Source: Ruminococcus sp. (GTDB lineage Bacteria; Bacillota; Clostridia; Oscillospirales; Ruminococcaceae). From it: DNA of 50,078 nucleotides. The stretch lies in contig NZ_JAILMR010000074.1 in assembly GCF_024692365.1 (NCBI RefSeq), positions 1-50,078 of the forward strand, read 5' to 3'. The notes below the pieces were generated by a model, which was not told the origin of the DNA, ran no database searches, and saw only the letters and a program-made list of their open reading frames with translations. The translations under genes and the position numbers were made by a program. This document shows, one piece after another, positions 14,853 through 23,025 of this stretch; the first letter of the stretch is position 1; every line of letters begins with the position of its first letter.

Positions 14853-15780
14853 TGATACTATTATAAAGTCAGCCGATGATGAATACATGATAAGATGTGA
14901 GAATCTTGTAAAAATCTATAAAACATCCGATGTTGAAGCGGTGGCACTGCAGGGGCTCGACCTTGATGTGAAAAAGGGAGAGCTTATGGCTATCGTGGGC
15001 AATTCGGGCAGCGGAAAATCAACGCTGCTGAATATGCTGGGGGGACTGGACAGACCCTCGGCGGGAAGCCTGACGGTGGACGGCAAGAATCTGCTGAAAT
15101 TTACGGATAAGGACTACATGGAGTACAAGCGGGACACCGTGGGCTTTGTGTGGCAGAACAATGCGAGAAACCTTGTGCCTTACTTGACTGCGGTGCAGAA
15201 TGTGGAACTTCCCATGCTGCTGAAAGGCAAAAAGGGAAGGCGTGCAAGGGCGCTGGAGCTTCTTAAAAAGGTAGGGCTCGAAAAGCGAAAGAACAGCAGG
15301 CTCGACCAGATGTCGGGCGGTGAACAGCAGAGGGTGGCTATCGCGATAGCTATGGCGAACGACCCGAAGCTTCTGCTGGCGGACGAACCTACGGGTTCAG
15401 TGGATACAAAGACCTCGGCGATGATACTTGATATATTCAAGGAACTGAACAGGAGCGAGGGGGTCACGGTGGTGATAGTCACCCATGACCTGAAGCTTGC
15501 AGACCATATCGACAGAGTTGTGGCGATAAGGGATGGCAGGACGAGTTCGGAGATAATCAGGAAGAAGTCGTACAGGGAAGACCTTGACGAGATGGGAGAG
15601 GTCATCACGAAAGAGGAAGAAGCTACACATGAGGAGCTGGCTGTGCTGGACAGATCGGGCAGATTACAGCTTCCCAAGGACTATATGCATTCGCTGGGCA
15701 TAAAGGGCGGCGGCAAAGTCAGGGTGGAGCTTGACGAAGAACGGGGCGGGATAATCCTTTTCCCCTCGGATGACAGTTAG
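14845..15780 (+). CDS. ABC transporter ATPase with C-terminal AbrB-like domain
   Basis: 311 residues, TTG start overlapping the previous gene. ATPase core: Walker A GNSGSGKST at 52-60, signature MSGGEQQR at 156-163, Walker B LLLADE at 176-181, H-loop His in VTHD near 214. About 60 residues follow the core. The last 40 (about 267-308) read LDRSGRLQLPKDYMHSLGI then KVRVELDEERGGIILFP, the swapped-hairpin pattern of AbrB/MazE/SpoVT domains that usually bind DNA. A fusion to a transporter ATPase is uncommon and might serve dimerisation or regulation. The partner ATPase lacks the extension, so the two may form an asymmetric pair. Confidence 0.88.
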   Translation: MSDDTIIKSADDEYMIRCENLVKIYKTSDVEAVALQGLDLDVKKGELMAIVGNSGSGKSTLLNMLGGLDRPSAGSLTVDGKNLLKFTDKDYMEYKRDTVGFVWQNNARNLVPYLTAVQNVELPMLLKGKKGRRARALELLKKVGLEKRKNSRLDQMSGGEQQRVAIAIAMANDPKLLLADEPTGSVDTKTSAMILDIFKELNRSEGVTVVIVTHDLKLADHIDRVVAIRDGRTSSEIIRKKSYREDLDEMGEVITKEEEATHEELAVLDRSGRLQLPKDYMHSLGIKGGGKVRVELDEERGGIILFPSDDS

Positions 15781-15908
15781 TATATTCGGTCTGGTTTACA
15801 GACTCAGGATAGATGGGATCTCTTTACAGTTTAAATGACTATGCGTCGGTGCAGTGAGGATCTCAGGTTTTTTTCACAGCATTATTTTTAGAAAGGGTGG
15901 ATCTAATA

Positions 15909-18848
15909 GTGAAAAACACAATGTTTAGGCGTGTTGTTTGCTCTGCTATGGCGCTCACACTGAGTGTAAGCTGCTTTGTTCCGACGGCTTTTGCAGAAAC
16001 AGGCAACTCTCTAGGCACCGCCGATGAAAGCTCGGAGGGTCTGACAGGTACGGATAGTGTACGTCAGAACTCTTACAGCAAGTATCTGAAAAAATATGAG
16101 GATACCGCAAGACCTATGATCGATGAGATCGTGATCAAGGGTTCGGATTATTTGCCTGACTCGGTGAGTGCTGATCTTATTATGGAACCCGAGACCAGTT
16201 ATGATGGCGTTAATGATGTATTCATCTGGGCGAATCAGCAGGGTTCTGTATCCTATGAGGTTGTTATCCCTCAGGACGGCAGATACAATCTTAAAATGTC
16301 CTACTACGCTCTTGCAGGAACTACAAATGATGTAGAGTTCTCTCTGCTTATCGACGGTGAGAGCCCCTATGGTACGGCACAGCGTATCACTCTTGACAAG
16401 GTTTGGATCAATGACGGTGATATTGGTGAGGATGCCAAGGGTAATGATATGCGTCCCGGACAGATAGAATATCCCACATGGCAGATGGACAAGCCTCTGG
16501 CAGATGTTGACGGTCTGTATAACGAGCCTCTGCAGTTCTATATGACCGCAGGCAAGCACGTGCTTACACTTGATTCAGACAAGGCACAGTTCGTTATAGG
16601 TGATATAAAGGTATACAATTATGAAGAGCCTGAAAAGTACAGCGCTCCTTCTTCTTCCGAGATAAATCAGTCTTCGGGACAGAAGATAGTGCTGGAGGGC
16701 GAAACTGCTACATACAAGTCTTCAAAAACACTGTATCCTACATCTGATAAGACATCTTACATGACTTCCAGCACCAAGGATTACAGCCCTACTAAGACAA
16801 GGTACAATACCATCGGCGGCGGTGGAAACTGGAACCAGTCAACACAGGCTGCCACCTGGGAATTCAATGTTCCCCAGGCAGGATACTATAAGCTGGGCAT
16901 ATTCAGCAGACAGGATCAGATGAGAGGTATGTACTCCAACAGAAGGCTGTACGTTAACGGCGTTGTTCCCAACAAGGAATCCGATCAGATCAAGTTCTAC
17001 TATGATACTGACTGGAACGTGGTAACACCTGCCGATGAGTCGGGCAACACCATGTACTACTTCCTTGAAGCAGGATCCAACACACTCACACTGGAAGCTG
17101 TTCCCGGTGAGATAGGTGAGATAATGGGTGAGCTTGATGATGTCGTTTTCGATATCAACAGCTATTATCGTCAGATAAGACAGATAACAGGTCCTTCTCC
17201 CGATGAATACAACAACTACATGATAGATGTTGCTATACCAACTATCATCGATGATTTCAAAAATAATGCCGCACTCCTCAGAGAGGAGAAGGAAAAGATC
17301 GAGAAGCTTTCGGGTTCAGGCGGAACAGAAGCCGAAACTCTTGAAAAAATGGCAATTATACTTGATAAATGTGTGAAGAAGCCTGATATAATCCCTGAAA
17401 TGATGGGACAGATCAAGGATAACATAACTGCGGTATCGACCTTTATCAATACTTACAGAATGCAGCCCCTTGAAGTTGATAAGCTTGAACTTTGCTCGGA
17501 TAATGTGGATTTCTCCGACTGCGAGCAGACTTTCTTCGGAACTGTCGGACATGGTTTCCAGTCCTTTATAGGTTCGTTCTTTGAGGATTACAACTCACTT
17601 TCTGACGATGAAGATGCAACAGCACAGGAGTGCTGGGTAACTCTCGGACGTGATAATGCCGTAGTTATCAAGGAACTTATCGACAGTGACTACAATGCAA
17701 ATTCCGATAACAAGATAAACCTCAAGCTGGTACAGGGCGGTATCACCGAGGCTACGTTCTCGGGCAAGGGTCCTGATATGGCACTCTTCCTGGGCGGTGA
17801 CTACCCAATTCAGCTGGCGGTAAGAGATACGCTGGTAGACCTGACACAGTTCAGCGACTATGAAGAAGTTACCAAGCGATTCGCTCCCGATATCATGACA
17901 CTGTATACATACGACGGTGGCGTTTATGGTCTGCCTTGTACACAGAACTTCCCGATGCTGTTCTACAGATCGGATATTCTGGAACAGTACGATATCGACC
18001 CCGATACAGATCTGGCAACATGGGACAGCCTGATAAACTGCCTGCCCACTCTCCAGAGAAACTACCTTGAAGTAGGTCTGAGACTTCCCGCTACTGCTAC
18101 CGCAGGTGTTACACTGGTATCAGCCGTTACCGAAAACGGAAGCACCTTCGCTATGATGCTTCTCCAGAAGGGTCTCAACTACTACAACGAGGATCAGACA
18201 AAGACCACATTCAGTGAACAGCCTGCTATCGAAGCTTTTGATACATGGACAAAGTTCTATACCACATACAGCTTCCAGCAGCAGTATGATGCACTGACAA
18301 GATTCAGACAGGGCGATATGCCTGTACTGGTAAACGACTATTCATTCTACAATCAGCTGACAGCTACTGCTCCCGAGATCAAGGGATGCTGGAGCTTCAG
18401 AGCTGTTCCCGGTACCAAGGACGAAAACGGCAATATCAATCATACTGCTAACTCCGAAAGCACCGGCTGCGTTATCTTCAACAAGGCTCCCGACAAGGAA
18501 GCTGCATGGGACTTCATCAAGTGGTTCACCAGCACCGAGACTCAGACCAAGTACGGCAACAATATCGAATCCGTACTCGGACCTATGGGACGTTACTGCA
18601 CTGCTAACCAGGAAGCGCTGAGAGGTCTTTCATGGACAACCAAGGAAGCAGACAAGCTGCTCGATCAGATGAACACTCAGGTCGAGATACCGATAATCCC
18701 TGCTTCTTATGGCGTAACAAGAAACGTTATGAACGCATTCAGAAAAGTTGTTAATGAAAATGAAAATGCAAGAGATACCCTGTTCTGGTACAACAAGGAT
18801 ATCAACGATGAGATCACACGTAAGCGCGCAGATCTCGGATTAGACTAA
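15909..18848 (+). CDS. Secreted modular solute-binding protein with carbohydrate-binding-like domains
   Basis: 979 residues, GTG start after AAAGGGTGG (an upstream GTG overlaps that site). Signal peptide with likely cleavage after AFA at residue 29; no convincing lipobox. Residues about 60-220 and 250-430 look like two beta-sandwich carbohydrate-binding modules (VSYEVVIPQDGRYNLKMSYY, and TWEFNVPQAGYYKLGIFSR). A helical linker of about 130 residues leads to a type 2 periplasmic-binding domain: GPDMALFLGGDYPIQLA, VYGLPCTQNFPMLFYR, ATWDSLINCLPTL, KEAAWDFIKWFTS. That C-terminal half matches extracellular binding proteins of CUT1 sugar importers. It probably captures an oligosaccharide for the permease pair that follows 20 bases downstream. 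Substrate unknown. Confidence 0.9.
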   Translation: MKNTMFRRVVCSAMALTLSVSCFVPTAFAETGNSLGTADESSEGLTGTDSVRQNSYSKYLKKYEDTARPMIDEIVIKGSDYLPDSVSADLIMEPETSYDGVNDVFIWANQQGSVSYEVVIPQDGRYNLKMSYYALAGTTNDVEFSLLIDGESPYGTAQRITLDKVWINDGDIGEDAKGNDMRPGQIEYPTWQMDKPLADVDGLYNEPLQFYMTAGKHVLTLDSDKAQFVIGDIKVYNYEEPEKYSAPSSSEINQSSGQKIVLEGETATYKSSKTLYPTSDKTSYMTSSTKDYSPTKTRYNTIGGGGNWNQSTQAATWEFNVPQAGYYKLGIFSRQDQMRGMYSNRRLYVNGVVPNKESDQIKFYYDTDWNVVTPADESGNTMYYFLEAGSNTLTLEAVPGEIGEIMGELDDVVFDINSYYRQIRQITGPSPDEYNNYMIDVAIPTIIDDFKNNAALLREEKEKIEKLSGSGGTEAETLEKMAIILDKCVKKPDIIPEMMGQIKDNITAVSTFINTYRMQPLEVDKLELCSDNVDFSDCEQTFFGTVGHGFQSFIGSFFEDYNSLSDDEDATAQECWVTLGRDNAVVIKELIDSDYNANSDNKINLKLVQGGITEATFSGKGPDMALFLGGDYPIQLAVRDTLVDLTQFSDYEEVTKRFAPDIMTLYTYDGGVYGLPCTQNFPMLFYRSDILEQYDIDPDTDLATWDSLINCLPTLQRNYLEVGLRLPATATAGVTLVSAVTENGSTFAMMLLQKGLNYYNEDQTKTTFSEQPAIEAFDTWTKFYTTYSFQQQYDALTRFRQGDMPVLVNDYSFYNQLTATAPEIKGCWSFRAVPGTKDENGNINHTANSESTGCVIFNKAPDKEAAWDFIKWFTSTETQTKYGNNIESVLGPMGRYCTANQEALRGLSWTTKEADKLLDQMNTQVEIPIIPASYGVTRNVMNAFRKVVNENENARDTLFWYNKDINDEITRKRADLGLD

Positions 18849-18868
18849 GGAAAGGAGAGTGTTGTGTT

Positions 18869-19804
18869 ATGGCTAGAAACAATAACGGCCCTATGAACAA
18901 ACAGGGTAAATGGGCTTATACCTGGCACATGGTAAAAGCCAACAAAGGCTGCTATATCATGCTCATTCCTTTCATGATATTCTTCATCACCTTTACGGTA
19001 GTGCCCGTTATAATGTCACTGCCTATGGGCTTTACAAACTTCAACATGATCCAGATGCCCAAGTGGGTCGGTCTTTCAAACTTCTATACACTGTTCGTCA
19101 ATGACGACGTGTTCCTTATCGCGATAAGAAATACTCTGATATTCGCGATATTCACAGGTCCGTTCTCCTACGTGCTCAGCTTCCTTATAGCGTGGCTGAT
19201 AAACGAGATGAACCCGTTCCTGAAAACATTCTTTACATTCGTATTCTATGCTCCTTCCATGACAACATCGGTATATGTTACCTGGCAGCTGATCCTTTCG
19301 GGCGACTCCTACGGTTACCTGAACGCTGTACTTATGGATCTGGGCATACTGAAATCACCTGCACAGTGGATAACAGACACCAAGTACATCCTGACGGTAG
19401 TTATCATCGTTCAGCTGTGGATGTCGATGGGTGCAGGCTTCCTTGCGATACGTGCAGGTTTCCAGAACATAGACAAGTCCATGTACGAGGCAGGCGCTAT
19501 CGAGGGTATCAAAAACAGATGGCAGGAACTCTTCAAGATCACTATCCCCTCTATGGGACCCCAGCTTCTGTTCGCTGCAGTTATGCAGATATCCACTTCG
19601 TTCACTGTTGGTATGGTAGGTCAGAACCTGGTAGGTCTGCCTTCCACCGACTATGCTGCACATACCATAATGAACCACGCTACTGACTACGGCTGGGTGC
19701 GTTATGAGATGGGTTATTCGTCAGCGATATGTTTCGTTCTGTTCGCTGCGATGCTTCTTGCCAACAAGGGTGTTAACTGGATACTCGGCAAGTATCTTGA
19801 TTAA
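18869..19804 (+). CDS. CUT1-type sugar ABC permease, MalF-like (pair 1)
   Basis: 311 residues, six membrane segments beginning near residue 28 (GCYIMLIPFMIFFITFTVVP). The cytoplasmic EAA loop that contacts the ATPase is visible: YEAGAIEGIKNRWQELFKIT with PSMGPQ after it. It matches the MalF/UgpA class without the extra large periplasmic loop of E. coli MalF. The neighbours are the solute-binding protein 20 bases upstream and the MalG-like partner 18 bases downstream. An ATPase of the usual MalK type is absent from the locus. Confidence 0.93.
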   Translation: MARNNNGPMNKQGKWAYTWHMVKANKGCYIMLIPFMIFFITFTVVPVIMSLPMGFTNFNMIQMPKWVGLSNFYTLFVNDDVFLIAIRNTLIFAIFTGPFSYVLSFLIAWLINEMNPFLKTFFTFVFYAPSMTTSVYVTWQLILSGDSYGYLNAVLMDLGILKSPAQWITDTKYILTVVIIVQLWMSMGAGFLAIRAGFQNIDKSMYEAGAIEGIKNRWQELFKITIPSMGPQLLFAAVMQISTSFTVGMVGQNLVGLPSTDYAAHTIMNHATDYGWVRYEMGYSSAICFVLFAAMLLANKGVNWILGKYLD

Positions 19805-19822
19805 AAGGGGGGAATATTTCAA

Positions 19823-20725
19823 ATGGCTGGAAGAAAGAAAAAGAAGCAGTCTATCGAGAAGCTCAAAGTCTCTGATAAGAAAAAGTCTATCAACGGCTCA
19901 AGAGCGGGCGATGTCTGCATATTCATATTTTTGGTACTTCTGGGTGCATTCATGGTATTCCCGCTGTACTACTCGGTGATACAGTCGTTAAAGCCTGTTG
20001 AGGAACTCTTCGTGTTCCCGCCGAAGCTTTACGTTATCAATCCCACGGGAAGGAACTTCTCGGATATGTTCAGAGTTGCGGCTAACTCATGGCAGGTGCC
20101 GCTTTCCAGATATATCTTCAACAGCTTCTTCATCACCATCGTTATCTGCGGTGCGAACCTGTTTGTTTGCTGCTGTGCGGCATTCGTGCTTTCAAAGTGC
20201 CGTTTCCCCGGTGATAAGTTCATCAACCAGGTCATAGTACTTGCGCTGCTGTTCGCTTCAAACGCAACATGGATCATGCAGTTCATGGTAATGGCTAAGC
20301 TGAGAATGATAGATACTTACTGGGCACTGATACTCCCCAGCATCTCCACATCTATCGGTCTGTACCTGATGAGACAGTCGATGTCCACGATACACGATGC
20401 GATGGTAGAGGCTGCAAAGGTGGACGGCGCAAGTCTGTTCAGGATATGCTGGCAGATCGTCGTTCCAAACTCAAAGCCCGCACTGATGACCCTGATAATC
20501 TTCGCATTCCAGGGCGCATGGAATATGCAGGGCGGCGCTCTGATATATTCGGAAGAACTCAAAACACTACCTACTGTTGTACAGCAGATCTCCGCAGCAG
20601 GTCTTGCCCGTCAGGGCGTTACCTTCGCTTCGAGCGTTGTACTTCTCATTCCTCCGCTGGCGGTATTCCTGGTTGCACAGGGCAACGTAATGGAGACCAT
20701 GGCGAATTCCGGTATGAAGGATTAA
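19823..20725 (+). CDS. CUT1-type sugar ABC permease, MalG-like (pair 1)
   Basis: 300 residues with a lysine-rich N-terminus (MAGRKKKKQSIEKLKVSDKK), six membrane segments and the EAA loop VEAAKVDGASLFRICWQIV followed by PNSKPALMTL, typical of the MalG/UgpE class. The start follows a run of Gs at good spacing. With the upstream MalF-like gene it should form the heterodimeric channel of a carbohydrate importer in the membrane. Confidence 0.93.
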   Translation: MAGRKKKKQSIEKLKVSDKKKSINGSRAGDVCIFIFLVLLGAFMVFPLYYSVIQSLKPVEELFVFPPKLYVINPTGRNFSDMFRVAANSWQVPLSRYIFNSFFITIVICGANLFVCCCAAFVLSKCRFPGDKFINQVIVLALLFASNATWIMQFMVMAKLRMIDTYWALILPSISTSIGLYLMRQSMSTIHDAMVEAAKVDGASLFRICWQIVVPNSKPALMTLIIFAFQGAWNMQGGALIYSEELKTLPTVVQQISAAGLARQGVTFASSVVLLIPPLAVFLVAQGNVMETMANSGMKD

Positions 20726-20770
20726 TAGGTATCCGACATGAGAACTAGAAAAGGAAAAAGGTGATAAGTA

Positions 20771-22372
20771 GTGTTGAGAATAAAAAATTCTTTTAAAAAG
20801 ATTCTCTGCGCAGGACTGGCTGCCGTCGCTGCAATGTCGATGACGCTGAACACTTACGCAGCAGAACCCTACAAGTCCTATATATACGATGCCTGGGGCG
20901 ACCCGATACCTTCGCAGAATGCTTATCGTATCGATAAAGCCGTTACCGGATTCGATATGGGACTGGACAGGCTTTCAGATCCCGCAGATCCGCTGTTTAT
21001 CGGCGAGAATGCTTCTGCAAGGCTTGCAAATGCAAAGGATATGTACTTTGATCCCGAGCTGAAACAGTTCTGGGTAGCGGATACCGATAACAACCGTATC
21101 CTCAGACTTGACGAAGAACTGAAACTCGTGGGCGCTTATACAGGCGCTTCGGACGGCAAAAACTTTGCCGCTCCCTCGGGAATTTATGTAAAGCGCAGTG
21201 TAATTGACAACAAGCTTTACATATACATTGCAGACTATGAAAATTCAAGAGTTGTAAAGGCTTCGGTAGAATCCAATACAGAACTTGAGCTTGTGATGGA
21301 ATACACAAGACCAGAGACTGACCTCTACACCGTTGAGACCTTCAACCCCTCAAAGGTCGTAGCAGATAAGGCTGAGAACGTGTATGCAGTTTGTACCTCT
21401 GTTAACCAGGGTGCGGTGCAGTTTACAAAGACGGGCAAGTTCCAGGGCTACTTCGGCGCTAACCGAGTTGAGGTAACGGCAGCCGTTATCGCACAGAAAC
21501 TCTGGAGAAAGTTTGCTTCAAACGAGCAGATCTCAGGTATGCAGAGAAACGTTCCTGTTGAGTATGCAAACTTCGATATCGACGACGGCGGTTTCATCTA
21601 CACCGTTACCGAAGCTGCAAACGCTACCACGGACGCTGTTAAGAAGCTGAACCCCGCAGGTTACAACATCTGGAACAACTCCACAGGTGATACCTACGTC
21701 TTCGGTGATATGGCTTCGGAGTACGATGCTACTGCGAACCAGACTTATTCCACCAGACTTACAGATATATGCATATCCGATAACGGTCTGATAAATGTAC
21801 TGGACTTCGCAACAGGACGTGTGTTCCAGTACGACAGAAATGCTGAGCTGCTTTGTATCTTCGGTACAAAGAACTCTAAAAACGATCAGCGCGGAAGCTT
21901 CTCGAGCCCCAATGCGGTAGAAGCTTACAACAATAACATCTACGTTCTGGACGGCGCGAAGAACGATATAACTATCTATTCCGAGACTACATTCGGTTCG
22001 CTGATGCATGAAGCTATCGAACTTTACGATCAGGGCAGATATTCTGAAGCTAAGCCTATCTGGGAGAACGTCCTTGCAAGAGACGGCGGCTATCCTATGG
22101 CGTATATGGGTCTCGGCAAGGCTGCGCTGAATGAAGGCGAGTACAAGAAGGCTCTGGATTACTTTGAGACAGCTTACGCTCAGAAATCTTACGACAGGGC
22201 ATTCAAGTACGCAAGAAACGAGTTCATTGAGGAATACTTCAATGTTATCGTAACTGTACTTGCTGTACTGATAGTATGGCTGATAGTACTTTCCAAGCTG
22301 CACAAGAGAAATATCTTTATCATCAAGGGCAAGCTCGGAAAATTATTCCAAAAGCAGAAGGAGGGAAGATAA
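20771..22372 (+). CDS. Secreted NHL-repeat protein with TPR segment and C-terminal membrane anchor
   Basis: 533 residues, GTG start after AAGGTG (a TTG one codon later is an alternative). Signal peptide with cleavage near TYAA. Residues about 75-415 form a beta-propeller of NHL type: KDMYFDPELKQFWVADTDNNRIL, YIYIADYENSRVV, INVLDFATGRVF, NNIYVLDGAKNDITIYS. Residues about 420-485 are a tetratricopeptide pair (ALNEGEYKKALDYFETAY). A single membrane helix (about 495-515) and a short basic tail end the protein, so the propeller should face outside. It probably acts as a binding or scaffold part of the surface complex; no enzymatic motif is seen. YIP1 starts three bases later. Confidence 0.85.
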   Translation: MLRIKNSFKKILCAGLAAVAAMSMTLNTYAAEPYKSYIYDAWGDPIPSQNAYRIDKAVTGFDMGLDRLSDPADPLFIGENASARLANAKDMYFDPELKQFWVADTDNNRILRLDEELKLVGAYTGASDGKNFAAPSGIYVKRSVIDNKLYIYIADYENSRVVKASVESNTELELVMEYTRPETDLYTVETFNPSKVVADKAENVYAVCTSVNQGAVQFTKTGKFQGYFGANRVEVTAAVIAQKLWRKFASNEQISGMQRNVPVEYANFDIDDGGFIYTVTEAANATTDAVKKLNPAGYNIWNNSTGDTYVFGDMASEYDATANQTYSTRLTDICISDNGLINVLDFATGRVFQYDRNAELLCIFGTKNSKNDQRGSFSSPNAVEAYNNNIYVLDGAKNDITIYSETTFGSLMHEAIELYDQGRYSEAKPIWENVLARDGGYPMAYMGLGKAALNEGEYKKALDYFETAYAQKSYDRAFKYARNEFIEEYFNVIVTVLAVLIVWLIVLSKLHKRNIFIIKGKLGKLFQKQKEGR

Positions 22373-22375
22373 GTC

Positions 22376-23005
22376 ATGTATGAATTTACACCCATAGGCT
22401 GGTTGAAGCACTGTATCTTCCACCCTGTTGAAGGTTTTGAGGATCTGAGATGGAAGAAGCAGGGATCTATGAAGATATCTGCTGTGATAGTATTCATGCT
22501 CTTCGTTGCAATGGTCGCTGACAGACAGCTGACAGGCTTCCAGTTCAACGGCAACTACGTTAAGATCTTCAATGTCGTTCCGCTGATAGTTCAGTCGGTG
22601 GTATACTATATTACATGGTGCATCGGCAACTGGTCGATATGTACTCTGCTGGAGGGCGAGGGTACATTCAGAAAGATCTGTATCTACTCCGCTTATTCTC
22701 TGGTGCCTTACATAGTATGTACACTTATAAGCGTACTTCTCTCAAACTTCCTGGTACAGGAAGAGGCTATATGGCTGATCGCCCTGTATTATCTGGGCTA
22801 TGGCTGGTCAATAGTACTTATGATACAGGCAATGAGAGCCTGCCACCAGTATTCATTCGGCAAGACACTTATATCTATGCTGTTGACCCTGGCAGCAATG
22901 TTGCTGATACTGTTCCTGGCAATACTTCTGCTCTCTCTGTTCCAGCAGGTTTACGTATTCTTCTATCAGATCTACACTGAGATCGCGTATAGGATCCGAG
23001 GCTAA
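22376..23005 (+). CDS. YIP1 family membrane protein
   Basis: 209 residues, five hydrophobic segments. The N-terminal HPVEGFEDLRWKKQGS and central GEGTFRKICIYSAYSLVPYI are the bacterial YIP1-domain signatures. Function of bacterial members is unknown. It starts three bases after the NHL gene and precedes the DUF5696-like gene, a neighbourhood suggesting that these three proteins form one membrane assembly with the transporters. Confidence 0.85.
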   Translation: MYEFTPIGWLKHCIFHPVEGFEDLRWKKQGSMKISAVIVFMLFVAMVADRQLTGFQFNGNYVKIFNVVPLIVQSVVYYITWCIGNWSICTLLEGEGTFRKICIYSAYSLVPYIVCTLISVLLSNFLVQEEAIWLIALYYLGYGWSIVLMIQAMRACHQYSFGKTLISMLLTLAAMLLILFLAILLLSLFQQVYVFFYQIYTEIAYRIRG

Positions 23006-23025
23006 TTAGAAACGGTGGTGTTAAA

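Noticed and set aside
21533-22303. 256-codon minus-strand open frame
   Set aside because: Antisense shadow of the NHL/TPR gene.
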